From positions 40,595 to 104,594 of the forward strand of contig JAUVVY010000011.1 of the NCBI GenBank assembly GCA_030604405.1: a stretch of DNA of 64,000 nucleotides, written 5' to 3'. Positions 41,002-49,439 of this stretch are shown one piece after another (within the stretch, counting starts at the first letter, position 1; the number at the start of each line of letters is the position of its first letter). Under the pieces are notes generated by a model that was not told the DNA's origin, ran no database searches, and saw only the letters and a program-made list of their open reading frames with translations. Made by a program: the position numbers and the translations under genes. The DNA is from a bacterium. GTDB taxonomy: Bacteria > Armatimonadota > Zipacnadia > Zipacnadales > UBA11051.

Positions 41002-42105
41002 CTAGTGCGCGCCGGGCAGCACAATCGGCTCTTCGTGTATCCATACCGGGGTGCCGATGGGGATGTTGTTGTAAAGCTCGATGGCGTTTTTGTTGTACAT
41101 GCGCAAGCAGCCGCCGGAGATGCGTCTGCCGATTGATGAGGGCTGGTTTGTGCCGTGCATGCCGATGGCCCAGCCGCGCTCGCGGCCGCGGGCGCTGGTG
41201 CCCAGCCAGCGCGCTCCCAGTGGATTGCGGCGGCTGCCCCCCGGGATGTATTTGCCCTCGTAGGTCGTCCACGGCGGCCATACGGCGCGACGCTGGATGT
41301 AGAAGTGGCCGACCGGGGTGTTATTGCCCCGGCCCACACACATGGCATACGACTTTACCGGCTCGCCCAGCACATAAACTTGCAACCTGCGCTGCGAGCG
41401 GCTGACCTCAAGCTGGAAAATATCCTGCCTCGCCACGATGTTCAGGACCCTGTCGTCTTTTTCGATGCTGAAGATCCGCCGCTTCTGCGACCATTTCGGC
41501 TCAGTGCCGAGGACCTGGCACAGCGCCCGCACCGGCATCATCAGCTTGCCATTGATCTCCGCCGGCACCGCCGAAAGCTGCATCGGCGTCAGGTTGACCT
41601 CGGCCTGCTTGGAGCCGGGTATCAGGCGGATGACGCTGTCCTGAGTAATCAGGAGCGCCTGCGCGGTCCCGGCTTGCCAGCGCAGTTCGCCCTCGAAGCG
41701 CCTCGCCACCTCCGCGAGATTCACATAGACTACATCATCAGTTCGCGTGCCCAACACCACCGGCATGGACTTCGCCACCACAGCCCGGGCCTTTTCGCCG
41801 AGTTCACCGCCATCGCCGACCAGGGCGAAGTTCGGCACGCCGGATGCGTCAGTAGATGCGGACGGCTTGCCGGCAGCTTCTTCGGCCACCGGCAGATAGG
41901 TGCTTGAACCAGAGCCGGTGGTTGCTAAGGACGCGCCGACCTCTGAAGGCGGGGAATGTGTGGCCTGCTGGGCAGGAGGCTTACCGTTGAGGGACAGAGC
42001 CTGCAGGGCCCACAGGTCCGCGGCCTGCACCACGAAAACCAGAGCTACGGCGGCCACAATCAGCCACAAGACCTTGCGAAAGGTGGCGAGACTGTCGTTT
42101 CCCAT
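41002..42105 (-). CDS. L,D-transpeptidase (YkuD) with copper-amine-oxidase-like N-terminal domain
   Basis: A 367-residue membrane-anchored protein. A helix at about 10-35 ('VLWLIVAAVALVFVVQAADL') and a Ser/Pro-rich linker lead to a copper-amine-oxidase-N-like beta domain (about 113-220: 'VVYVNLAEVARRFEGELRW', 'NGKLMMPVRALCQVLG'), a common non-catalytic wall-binding module. The YkuD domain (about 225-360) has 'GRGNNTPVGHFYIQ', 'IGMHGTNQ' and 'ISGGCLRMYN', with catalytic His and Cys. It would form 3-3 peptidoglycan cross-links or attach proteins to the wall. No strong ribosome-binding site precedes ATG 42105. acpS lies 58 bp downstream. Confidence 0.88.
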   Translation of the reverse strand: MGNDSLATFRKVLWLIVAAVALVFVVQAADLWALQALSLNGKPPAQQATHSPPSEVGASLATTGSGSSTYLPVAEEAAGKPSASTDASGVPNFALVGDGGELGEKARAVVAKSMPVVLGTRTDDVVYVNLAEVARRFEGELRWQAGTAQALLITQDSVIRLIPGSKQAEVNLTPMQLSAVPAEINGKLMMPVRALCQVLGTEPKWSQKRRIFSIEKDDRVLNIVARQDIFQLEVSRSQRRLQVYVLGEPVKSYAMCVGRGNNTPVGHFYIQRRAVWPPWTTYEGKYIPGGSRRNPLGARWLGTSARGRERGWAIGMHGTNQPSSIGRRISGGCLRMYNKNAIELYNNIPIGTPVWIHEEPIVLPGAH

Positions 42106-42262
42106 GCTGAGTCGGAGCCACTCCTTGGCGACGCTATTGCGACAATTGCTATGTGCACTGGTTCGTATTATACATATTTATAGCGGACTTGCGTCTGCGT
42201 GTCCAGTTCGGCGGGACAAATTCTGCCGGCAATGAAGGTGTGCAAGGACCGGAGGCGAAATT

Positions 42263-42360
42263 AGTTGCTTCCCACACCCTCGCTTGCCAGCAAGAGGAGA
42301 GGGGTGAATGTCGGCACAGAATCGCGTCGGGCTGGAAGCCCGACCCACGGGATAATAATT
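42263..42360. repeat. Intergenic hairpin repeat
   Basis: Contains a GTCGGGCTGGAAGCCCGAC hairpin followed by CCACGGG, as at about 5905, and a preceding CCCACACCCTCGCTTGCCAG block. It is a dispersed repeat upstream of the thymidylate-synthase-like gene. Confidence 0.65.
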
Positions 42361-42375
42361 GTCGGGAGCGACCGA

Positions 42376-43224
42376 ATGTCCGAAAAGCTGAGTCTGCCGG
42401 TAGTCAAGATCGAGGCCGAAAACCTCGCCGAGGGCTGGGAAGAAGCGGTGGTGGCCTGCTGGGAGCAGGGCGTCCCGATCGCGACCCAGTATGACAAAGA
42501 AGGCGATCCGCAGAGCCGCGACGTGTCGCTGTTTCTGGCGGTGAGGGATGCCTTCGCCGAGCCGCGCATCCACCGCGCCATGCCTGGAGGCATCTATGAC
42601 CTGGAGGTATATCGCCAGGAGGTGGTCGAGGGCATTCACGACCACTGGATTGACCCGGCGGCCGGGAAATGGCAATACACCTACCATGAGCGGATGCGCT
42701 CCTATGGCGTGCCGGGGCTTGATGAGCCGATTGACCAGATCGAATATGTGGTGACGGCTCTGGCCGAAGCGCCTCACACCCGCCGCGCCCAGGTATCCAT
42801 GTGGAAGGCGTGGGAGGATGCCGGCATTGAGGACCCCGCCTGCCTTCAACGCTTGTGGTTCCGGATATTTGACGACCGGCTGGTACTAGCGGCCCACATA
42901 CGCAGCAATGACGCCTTTAAGGCCGCCTTCATGAATATGTATGCCTTCACGGACTTGCAGCGTGTGGTGGCCGAGCAACTCTCCGCAAGGCTGGGCCGGA
43001 CCATCACGCCGGGGCAGTACAATCACGTCGTGGACAGCTTCCATATCTACGGCTCATATTTCGAGGAGTTTGAGGGGTTCCTGAAGAGCCTGGAGACACG
43101 CACTTTTGACGAGCGGACATATACCACCGAAATGGTTCAGTACTTGATTGATGAGGCCAGGGACAAGATAGAGGCCTCGCCGGCGAAAGACGGAGTCGTC
43201 GAAGCCGAGAACCGAGGCGACTAA
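42376..43224 (+). CDS. Thymidylate-synthase-family protein (archaeal-like form)
   Basis: A 282-residue protein of the thymidylate synthase/dCMP hydroxymethylase superfamily. 'RAQVSMWKAWEDAG' and 'DPACLQRLWFRIFDD' carry the nucleophilic Cys, and 'HIRSNDAFKAAFMNMYAF' corresponds to the RSxDxxxxxxxN folate/nucleotide-binding motif. 'DSFHIYGSYFEE' gives the final His-x-Tyr. A classic bacterial ThyA would read PPCH...FNI, so this is a divergent form more like archaeal and uncharacterised bacterial homologues; it may make dTMP or a modified pyrimidine nucleotide. Start ATG 42376 has GGAG 8 nt upstream. It is probably monocistronic. Confidence 0.7.
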   Translation: MSEKLSLPVVKIEAENLAEGWEEAVVACWEQGVPIATQYDKEGDPQSRDVSLFLAVRDAFAEPRIHRAMPGGIYDLEVYRQEVVEGIHDHWIDPAAGKWQYTYHERMRSYGVPGLDEPIDQIEYVVTALAEAPHTRRAQVSMWKAWEDAGIEDPACLQRLWFRIFDDRLVLAAHIRSNDAFKAAFMNMYAFTDLQRVVAEQLSARLGRTITPGQYNHVVDSFHIYGSYFEEFEGFLKSLETRTFDERTYTTEMVQYLIDEARDKIEASPAKDGVVEAENRGD

Positions 43225-43315
43225 TGGCCCCATTGCCACGCCAGTAGCCGTAGCGCCCTTTGCTGGACGAGTCGTGGCATACATATTGCAAGAGCGAAAG
43301 GAAAGAAGGAGTTCT

Positions 43316-43945
43316 ATGCACAGACGGCTCGTCATTGTGATGACGTGCGGCGTGTTGTTTTCCGTCTCGCTCGCCATCCCCGGTGCCTGCGAGGATAGCG
43401 AGAGGAATCTTGATGTCGGCGGCAATTTCGCGTGGACGGTCAGCCAGTCAGCATACCCGTTCTGGGGTCTCAGTGCGGGCTGTCACCTGCTCAGTAGTGA
43501 TGATTACAGGGTCGAGACGGGCCGGCGTGTCGTGGATGCCATCTTAATTGCGGGTGGCGCGACACAGTTGCTCAAGGGATGCATTAATTCACGTCGGCCG
43601 TACCCGCATGAGGCGAATTTACACGGGATGCCCAGTGGGCACACTGCCCTATCGTTCGCCGTAGCGGCGGCCCTGAGCGAACGGGACCGGCAATTCACAA
43701 TACCCGCGTACGCCACTGCCTCGTGGATTGGCTGGTCACGGCACCAACTGAAAGCGCACCACTGGGATCAGATACTTCTCGGTGCTGCGCTGGGTACTTA
43801 TCTGGGGCGCACGGCCGGCCGTGGCGAATTGAAGCTCTGGGACTATGAGGACGGGAGCTCACTGAGCTTTTCACCGGTCGCTGGCCCTATCACCAGCACC
43901 TCGGCGGGCGAAGCCTTCTCTCTGGTCTATCAGACCAGCTTCTAA
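43316..43945 (+). CDS. Secreted PAP2-family phosphatase
   Basis: A 209-residue acid phosphatase of the PAP2 (phosphatidic acid phosphatase type 2) superfamily. The three motifs are present: K-x6-RP ('KGCINSRRPYP'), 'PSGHT' and 'SRHQLKAHHWDQILLGAALG'. A signal peptide precedes the mature domain ('VLFSVSLAIPGACE'). Motif order and length suit a soluble class A-like or short membrane-associated PAP2 enzyme. ATG 43316 has AAGGAG upstream. Possible substrates are undecaprenyl pyrophosphate, lipid phosphates or nucleotides. The gene is followed by a ~440-bp gap with a strong promoter. Confidence 0.85.
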   Translation: MHRRLVIVMTCGVLFSVSLAIPGACEDSERNLDVGGNFAWTVSQSAYPFWGLSAGCHLLSSDDYRVETGRRVVDAILIAGGATQLLKGCINSRRPYPHEANLHGMPSGHTALSFAVAAALSERDRQFTIPAYATASWIGWSRHQLKAHHWDQILLGAALGTYLGRTAGRGELKLWDYEDGSSLSFSPVAGPITSTSAGEAFSLVYQTSF

Positions 43946-44018
43946 GCCTGGAGCTGCACGGCGGCGGGATGAGCGCGACGGCGATGGCGGGAATTGGCCG
44001 GATTTGTCGGATTTTCCG

Positions 44019-44047
44019 TTGACAAGCATGGAGGCTGTTGCTATACT
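44019..44047 (+). promoter_or_regulatory. Strong sigma70-type promoter upstream of hpt-rho
   Basis: TTGACA (44019-44024), exact 17-bp spacer, TATACT (44042-44047): a perfect -35 and a 5/6 -10. Start expected near 44054, leaving about 330 nt before the hpt ATG. Confidence 0.75.
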
Positions 44048-44053
44048 GCAACC

Positions 44054-44382
44054 GTAGTGTTGTACATCCCCTGAATTTGACGGAAGCCGCTCTTTGCGTG
44101 TAGCACTGTAGGCTTCCATCAAAACTTCCCATAGGCGCAGTGTTGATTTCTGCAATTGGAGCATACGGCTTTGTTGAGGCTACATCTGACGCAGGTATGA
44201 CCGGCAATCCGTCGCAGCATCGCTTGCCGGTCAACCTCGCTTTGTTGCTTGACTGATGCGATTTGGCGGTTCCTCACTGCACATGTGCCGCGCTCAACTA
44301 GATCATTGAAGTTCGCTCTGTCAGCCTTTTGTGACGCCTGCAGCGGCCGGCGCCAACGGCCCGCCCGGGAAGGCAGGCTGCG
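44054..44382 (+). ncRNA. Long structured leader or small RNA upstream of hpt
   Basis: The 330 nt after the promoter have no ORF that I believe. They contain a 12-bp stem with one mismatch (TTGACGGAAGCC 44077-44088 with GGCTTCCATCAA 44111-44122) and a perfect 10-bp stem (TGACCGGCAA 44198-44207 with TTGCCGGTCA 44224-44233) enclosing a 16-nt loop. The first ~180 nt would be the size of a 6S-like RNA, but I cannot recognise a family. It may instead be a 5' leader controlling hpt and rho, such as Rho autoregulation. Confidence 0.4.
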
Positions 44383-44928
44383 ATGGCATGGCCTGAAGAA
44401 CTGGACCGCGTACTGCTCACCGAGGAGCGATTGGCCGCCAAGGTCGCGGAACTGGCACAGCAATTGCGCGAAGACTACGCCGGCAAGAACCCAGTGTTGA
44501 TCGGCATCCTGACGGGATCATTTGTATTCATGACCGATCTCATCAGAGCGCTGGCGATGGACCTCACCGTGGATTTCATGGCAGTGTCCAGCTACGAAGA
44601 CGGCACCGTCAGCAGCGGCAAGGTGCGGCTGCTGAAAGATTGCAGCCATGACATCAGCGGCAGGCACGTGCTGATCGTCGAAGACATCATTGACACGGGC
44701 CTCACTCTCGAACACATGGTACAGATACTGCGCGATCGCAAACCGGCGTCGCTGCGTATCTGCTGTCTGTTGGACAAACCCTCTCGGCGGCGCGTCGAGG
44801 TGGAGCTTGATTACGTGGGCTTTGAAATACCCGACGAGTTCGTGGTCGGCTATGGGCTCGATTTTGCTGAGAAATACCGGAATCTGCCATACGTAGGGAT
44901 ATTGAAAAAAGATGCCTACAAGCAATAG
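44383..44928 (+). CDS. hpt: Hypoxanthine(-guanine) phosphoribosyltransferase
   Basis: A 181-residue purine-salvage enzyme making IMP/GMP from hypoxanthine/guanine and PRPP. 'VLIGILTGSFVFMTDLIRAL' and the PRPP-binding motif 'VLIVEDIIDTGLTLEHM' are diagnostic, with 'SYEDGTVSSGKVRLLKD' the flexible loop and 'DYVGFEIPDEFVVGYGLDF' the base-binding region with Asp near the C-terminus. Length is usual (about 180). The start is ATG 44383. rho follows 25 bp later, so the two are likely cotranscribed from the promoter at 44019. Confidence 0.93.
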   Translation: MAWPEELDRVLLTEERLAAKVAELAQQLREDYAGKNPVLIGILTGSFVFMTDLIRALAMDLTVDFMAVSSYEDGTVSSGKVRLLKDCSHDISGRHVLIVEDIIDTGLTLEHMVQILRDRKPASLRICCLLDKPSRRRVEVELDYVGFEIPDEFVVGYGLDFAEKYRNLPYVGILKKDAYKQ

Positions 44929-44953
44929 CGTGGCTTAACAGTAGAGGTGTGTA

Positions 44954-46216
44954 ATGCTGGAACTAGTTGATCTGCAAGAAATGACAGTAGAGGACCTGCG
45001 TAAGATCGCTGCGGAGATGGAGCTGACGGGCGCGAGCACGATGAACAAGCGCGACCTCTGCAGAGAGATTCTGGTCAAACAGAGCGAGGACGACGGCCAT
45101 GAATATCGTTGGGGAATACTTGAGGTCGTCAACGGCGACCGCGGATACTTGCGCGGCTTGGACTACGAACCGAACCCCAGCAGCGATGTCTATGTCGCCG
45201 AGACGCAAATCAAGCGTTTCAGCCTGCGCACCGGCGATATGGTCAGCGGGCCTGTGCGGCCGCCGAAGAACTCCGAACGCTACTGGTCGCTGTTGCGAGT
45301 ACAGACGATCAACGGGATGCCCCCGGACACCGCCCGCACCAGGCCGCAGTTCGAAGACCTGACCCCTATCTATCCCGATCAAAGACTGCAATTGGAGACC
45401 GATCAGCCGGACAACCTGACCGGCCGGTTTCTTGATATCGTCACCCCGCTGGGGCGCGGTCAGCGCGGCCTCGTGATCTCGGCACCAAAGGCCGGCAAGA
45501 CCACGATGATCAAGCAGATCGCCAACGCGCTGACGACCAACTACGACGACCTGCTGCTGATGGTGCTGCTGATTGACGAGCGGCCTGAAGAAGTCACCGA
45601 CATCGCCAGGTCGGTTGAGGGAGAGGTAGTCGCCTCCACGTTCGATGAACAGCCGCGCAACCATCTGCGCGTCGCCGACCTGGTTCTGGAGCGAGGCAAG
45701 CGCCTGGTAGAGCATGGCGAAGATGTGGTGATCCTGCTGGACAGTATCACCCGTCTGGCGCGGGCCTCGAACCTGACAGTTGATCCGTCCGGGCGGACGC
45801 TGTCGGGCGGTCTTGACCCTACTGCCCTGTACCGTCCGAAGCGGCTGTTCGGAGCCGCCCGCAATATCGAGAACGGCGGCAGCCTTACCATCCTCGCGAC
45901 GATCCTGGTCGAAACCGGTAGCCGCATGGATGATATGATCTACGAGGAGTTCAAAGCTACCGGCAATATGGACCTGGTGCTTTCCCGCGACCTCGCTGAC
46001 AAGGGCATATTCCCCGCCATTGATATCACCCGCTCCAATACGCGGCACCAGGAGCTGCTGTTCAACGATGAGGAGATGCAGAGCATCTGGCAACTGCGCC
46101 GGGCACTGCACGCGCTTGAGCCGGAAGATGCCGCAGAACTACTCATTTCAGGAATCCGCAAGACCAAGGAGAACCAGGAATTCCTGGCCAAAGCTGTTGA
46201 CACTTTCAACAAGTAG
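44954..46216 (+). CDS. rho: Transcription termination factor Rho
   Basis: A 420-residue RNA-dependent ATPase. An N-terminal Rho_N helical domain ('MTVEDLRKIAAEMELTGAST') and the RNA-binding OSB domain ('YRWGILEVVNGDRGYLRG', 'VYVAETQIKRFSLRTGDMVS') precede the RecA-type core with P-loop 'SAPKAGKTTMIKQIA', Walker B 'VVILLDSITRLARA', the Q-loop region 'DPSGRTLSGGLDP', and 'RLFGAARNIENGGSLTILAT'. Length matches the usual 415-430. It starts 25 nt after hpt stops. The presence of rho means that many genes here need no intrinsic terminator. Confidence 0.97.
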   Translation: MLELVDLQEMTVEDLRKIAAEMELTGASTMNKRDLCREILVKQSEDDGHEYRWGILEVVNGDRGYLRGLDYEPNPSSDVYVAETQIKRFSLRTGDMVSGPVRPPKNSERYWSLLRVQTINGMPPDTARTRPQFEDLTPIYPDQRLQLETDQPDNLTGRFLDIVTPLGRGQRGLVISAPKAGKTTMIKQIANALTTNYDDLLLMVLLIDERPEEVTDIARSVEGEVVASTFDEQPRNHLRVADLVLERGKRLVEHGEDVVILLDSITRLARASNLTVDPSGRTLSGGLDPTALYRPKRLFGAARNIENGGSLTILATILVETGSRMDDMIYEEFKATGNMDLVLSRDLADKGIFPAIDITRSNTRHQELLFNDEEMQSIWQLRRALHALEPEDAAELLISGIRKTKENQEFLAKAVDTFNK

Positions 46217-46261
46217 CTGCGAAATTCAGCACCTGCCTGGTGGCGGGAGAGGCGCAATTTC

Positions 46262-47086
46262 ATGAGCGGCAATAACCGGTCGCGTTCCCAGGCTCTCAGC
46301 TTTGCGCTCATGGCGATGTTGCTGATGCCATTGGCGTTGGTCGGCTCCTGCCAGGCGCAAACCCCTGAGAACCAGCAGGATGCGGCTGAGTTGGTTGCTC
46401 AGATGCGGCAAGACCTCAACCTGCTCGAGACACTCAACCGTCTGTCGCTATCGCCGCAGCAGGCCGAAAAGCTCCTCTCGATTGCCACCAGAGCCCGGGA
46501 AGCGACGGCTGCATTCGATGCTGTGCGCCAGAGGGCCGCCGCCAGACTGCTGCCGCTGTTGGACAAACAGTTCAACTTCATGCTTCAGGACCAACAAGTG
46601 CCGGCGGAACTGCTGGAGCAGATCGGTCAGGTCGAGCTGGAGCTGCAGCAAATTGATGAGCAGATTGCCGGAGCACCGCTGGCGTTCGCCGCTGAGGCGC
46701 GCAAGATACTCACACAGCCGCAGGTACTTATCATTACCGGTGGCGATGAAGCGCGTCAGGCCGCCGAAGAGATGCTGATCTGGATCAGGGAACTTTCGGT
46801 CGAGGATTTCAACAGCGAAGCACGGGCCAATGCCGAGGCACTAGCCGACCCCGATATCGGCCTCGATGCCGACACAGTGCACGCGATCTTTGTGAAAACG
46901 CGGACGATATCGGCGGAGGACTACGCCCGGCAGGTGCAGCAGCTTGCCGAGAAGCTGGCCCCACTTTATCGCTCTGACGCCGCCGGCGAGGATGCACTGA
47001 TCGCCAAGCTGCTGCTGAATGAGCGTTTCATCCCGGTGCTGCGCCGGCGCATGCAGTATCTGTCTGCCGACGGCGGGCAAGGCTAG
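46262..47086 (+). CDS. Exported helical hypothetical protein
   Basis: A 274-residue protein I do not recognise. A signal peptide ('ALMAMLLMPLALVGSCQA') is followed by a largely alpha-helical region rich in A, E, L and Q: 'LVAQMRQDLNLLETLNRLSL', 'LSIATRAREATAAFDAVRQR', 'LPLLDKQFNFMLQDQQVP', a short coiled-coil-like stretch ('IGQVELELQQIDEQIAG'), and a C-terminal helical segment. Cysteine in 'VGSCQ' could be a lipoprotein site. It follows rho after 45 bp and precedes a glycosyltransferase by 57 bp, so all four genes may be one transcript. No function is assigned. Confidence 0.65.
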   Translation: MSGNNRSRSQALSFALMAMLLMPLALVGSCQAQTPENQQDAAELVAQMRQDLNLLETLNRLSLSPQQAEKLLSIATRAREATAAFDAVRQRAAARLLPLLDKQFNFMLQDQQVPAELLEQIGQVELELQQIDEQIAGAPLAFAAEARKILTQPQVLIITGGDEARQAAEEMLIWIRELSVEDFNSEARANAEALADPDIGLDADTVHAIFVKTRTISAEDYARQVQQLAEKLAPLYRSDAAGEDALIAKLLLNERFIPVLRRRMQYLSADGGQG

Positions 47087-47143
47087 CTGCCAAGTCCTGA
47101 GCCAGGACGCGGAGGGTTCTGTTGGCGAAGGGCGGAGGTCACG

Positions 47144-48316
47144 TTGCGCGTAGCTGTTTTCACCAATACCTATTTGCCGATGCTCAATGGTGTAGCCAAT
47201 GTCGTGGCGGCATATCGCGATAGCCTGTGCCGGCGCGGGCATGAGGTGTATATTTTTGCTCCCGGCCCCGCCGACCGCCAGCGAGACGCGGCCAATAACA
47301 TATTTCGCTTCCCCTCGGTTGAAGTCCCCACCCAGATTGATTATCACCTGGCCATGCCCTTCTCGCTGCCCATAATGCGTGCCCTGCACCGAACTGACTT
47401 CGACATCGTGCACACGCACCACCCGCTCTGGGTCGGCGTATGGGGACAGTGGTACGCACAGTGGGCGGGCCTGCCGCTGATTACGACAGTTCACACCGAA
47501 TACCAGATCTACTCCGACCTGGTGCCGCTGCCCGGAACGATAGTTGAGGACTTCTTGAGCAGGCGCGTGGGCAAGTATTGCAACAAGTGCGACATGGTCA
47601 CCACACCTGTAGAAAGCATGCGGGATAAGCTGCACGCAGCAGGCGTGGAGACGTCGGTCGAACTGCTGCCTAACCCCGCTGACCTAGCGGCGTTCAGCGA
47701 CCCGGATGCCGCCGCGATACTGAAGCGCGTCGGTGCAGGCGAGGACGATATAGTCTTGGGCTTTGTCGGGCGGCTGTCGGCGGAAAAAAATCTCGCCTTT
47801 GTCGTACATGCGGTAAAGCTCGTCATGGAGCGTCACCCGCGCTGCCGGCTGCTGATGGTCGGCGACGGGTTCGCGCGGGCCGGGCTGGAAGAGCTGGTCG
47901 CAGAGTTGGGCATCAGTGACAGGACTTGTTTCATCGGAGAAACGCCTTACGAGCAAATTCCGAACTACCAGGCTGCCATTGACATATTCATGACCGCCTC
48001 GGTGAGCGAGACACAGCCGCTTGCATACACCGAGGCGATGGCGGTCGGGACACCAGTCATCGCCGTCAATGCTCCAGGCTCACAGGATATGATAGAGCAC
48101 CTGCACAATGGCGTGCTGACCGACCTCGGCGAGGGGCCCCGGGGTCTTGCTGAGGCGGCGTGTATGCTGATTGAGGACAAGCAGTTGTGCGCCGACATCG
48201 GCCAACGCGCGAAAGTGTGGGCACAACGTTACGACATCTCCAGCGCCACTGACAAGCTGCTGGCCTTGTACGAAAAGGTCCTCGCCCGCAATGCTGCAGC
48301 GGGCGAAGATGCCTGA
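47144..48316 (+). CDS. Family GT4 glycosyltransferase (diacylglycerol glucosyltransferase-like)
   Basis: A 390-residue GT-B enzyme. 'VAVFTNTYLPMLNGVANVVA' and 'DIVHTHHPLWVGVWGQWYAQ' are the N-terminal half; 'VLGFVGRLSAEKNLAFVVHA' and 'RLLMVGDG' start the C-terminal Rossmann half; 'SETQPLAYTEAMAVGTPVIA' holds the EX7E nucleotide-sugar motif. The overall pattern resembles 1,2-diacylglycerol 3-glucosyltransferases and phosphatidylinositol mannosyltransferases. GGAGGT about 5 nt upstream supports the TTG start at 47144. It is last in the hpt-rho group. Confidence 0.88.
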   Translation: MRVAVFTNTYLPMLNGVANVVAAYRDSLCRRGHEVYIFAPGPADRQRDAANNIFRFPSVEVPTQIDYHLAMPFSLPIMRALHRTDFDIVHTHHPLWVGVWGQWYAQWAGLPLITTVHTEYQIYSDLVPLPGTIVEDFLSRRVGKYCNKCDMVTTPVESMRDKLHAAGVETSVELLPNPADLAAFSDPDAAAILKRVGAGEDDIVLGFVGRLSAEKNLAFVVHAVKLVMERHPRCRLLMVGDGFARAGLEELVAELGISDRTCFIGETPYEQIPNYQAAIDIFMTASVSETQPLAYTEAMAVGTPVIAVNAPGSQDMIEHLHNGVLTDLGEGPRGLAEAACMLIEDKQLCADIGQRAKVWAQRYDISSATDKLLALYEKVLARNAAAGEDA

Positions 48317-48452
48317 GCGCTCCCCCAAGTAGCAATCATCCGCGTCCTGCTGCCAGGATAAGCCGGCCTATCCCTGGGAATCCGCGCGTTGGAGAACCAG
48401 GTCAGTAGGGCTACTCGTCAGCCGCCTGCAGGCGCAGTCCTGTATGATTGTC

Positions 48453-49235
48453 TCATCTCGGTGTCGGCCTGGGTGGGGGTTTGTGGGTCTCTGCCATTTC
48501 GGCCGCCACGTCCCAGAGGATGCTGACCAGCGCAATTGCCACAGCGAGCAGAGCGAGATAAATCATCTGGCTGCCCAGTTCCTTCGACTCGTTGGAATTA
48601 CTCAGTTTGAAGATTATACCCACTATTATGCCCAGCGGAGGAAACAGGAAAGCAGCGATAAGCAAGCCCACGCGGGTAAGGATAGTGACTCCGACGACAT
48701 CGGGCGATTGGCCCGCCTTCACTGCCGCGATTGCACGACAGGCGGCGACGAAGCGGAACCCTTCGCCGACGCCGCAGAGATAGCCGGCGAGAGCCAGTCC
48801 GCCGGTTACTATGAACAGCAGTTGCGGGTCGCTGAACATAGCCAAGCGCTTAGCCCGCAGGACTGTGAGGTCCATGTCTGTGATAGCGGAAAAACCGCCG
48901 ATGCGTTGCAGGAAGCCGTTGGCGAACGAGGTGAGAACGACGGCCGCCACCAGACTGATAACGGCCAACACCAGTGTGGCAGGTCGTTCCTTCTGCAGTT
49001 GCTCAGCGAGTTGCTCGTCGAACACACGCAAACGGGTTTTCTCGGATGTCTCGCCGGCCTCGGCCATGCCCGCAGCCGCGCCGCCGACGGACGGAGCTGC
49101 CACTACGCCGGTGGTCAGCCGGGTGGAGTCCTCTTCGTCATCTGGTGTCACTGGACCGCCGCACTCTATGCAAACTGTGTCGGACGGGGCTACTTTGGCT
49201 GCGCACTTGGGGCAGGTCTTGTCCCTGCTTGCCAT
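48453..49235 (-). CDS. Zinc-ribbon membrane protein
   Basis: A 260-residue protein with an N-terminal zinc ribbon ('CPKCAAKVAPSDTVCIECGG', two CxxC), an acidic linker and four or five transmembrane helices from residue ~88 ('LVLAVISLVAAVVLTSFANG', 'LLFIVTGGLALAGYLCGVGE', 'GLLIAAFLFPPLGIIVGIIF', 'IYLALLAVAIALVSILW'). GGAGG lies 11 nt before ATG 49235. Many bacteria encode such ribbon-tagged membrane proteins of unknown role. It is divergent from the DUF6785-like pair at 49440-53529 with a 204-bp gap. Confidence 0.65.
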   Translation of the reverse strand: MASRDKTCPKCAAKVAPSDTVCIECGGPVTPDDEEDSTRLTTGVVAAPSVGGAAAGMAEAGETSEKTRLRVFDEQLAEQLQKERPATLVLAVISLVAAVVLTSFANGFLQRIGGFSAITDMDLTVLRAKRLAMFSDPQLLFIVTGGLALAGYLCGVGEGFRFVAACRAIAAVKAGQSPDVVGVTILTRVGLLIAAFLFPPLGIIVGIIFKLSNSNESKELGSQMIYLALLAVAIALVSILWDVAAEMAETHKPPPRPTPR

Positions 49236-49331
49236 CTAGGAGAACACCTCCAGCGCCGACGTACGATGAAGTCGCCTCGCCGATGCAATAACTATTCGCC
49301 GTATTATGATGCTTACCTCTCCGCTCGCCCC

Positions 49332-49361
49332 TTGCTCAATGTGTATATCGCGGTGTATATT
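49332..49361 (+). promoter_or_regulatory. Promoter candidate for the DUF6785-like pair
   Basis: TTGCTC (49332-49337), 18-bp spacer, TATATT (49356-49361). The -10 is good and the -35 is only 3/6. It lies about 80 bp before GTG 49440. Confidence 0.3.
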
Positions 49362-49439
49362 AGCAGACGAAGAAGGTGCGAAGCAAGGGCAAAGGGGATA
49401 CTGTTAGCCGATTGGCCGCTCACCGGAGGTCGCGAATAC

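Noticed and set aside
44054..44235. 6S RNA
   Set aside because: Size and promoter fit, but I could not find a closing stem that starts at the predicted transcription start; it is reported only as a structured leader or small RNA.
48444..49439. N-terminal extension of DUF6785-like paralogue 3
   Set aside because: It would run through the zinc-ribbon gene in antisense and give a length unlike the three paralogues.
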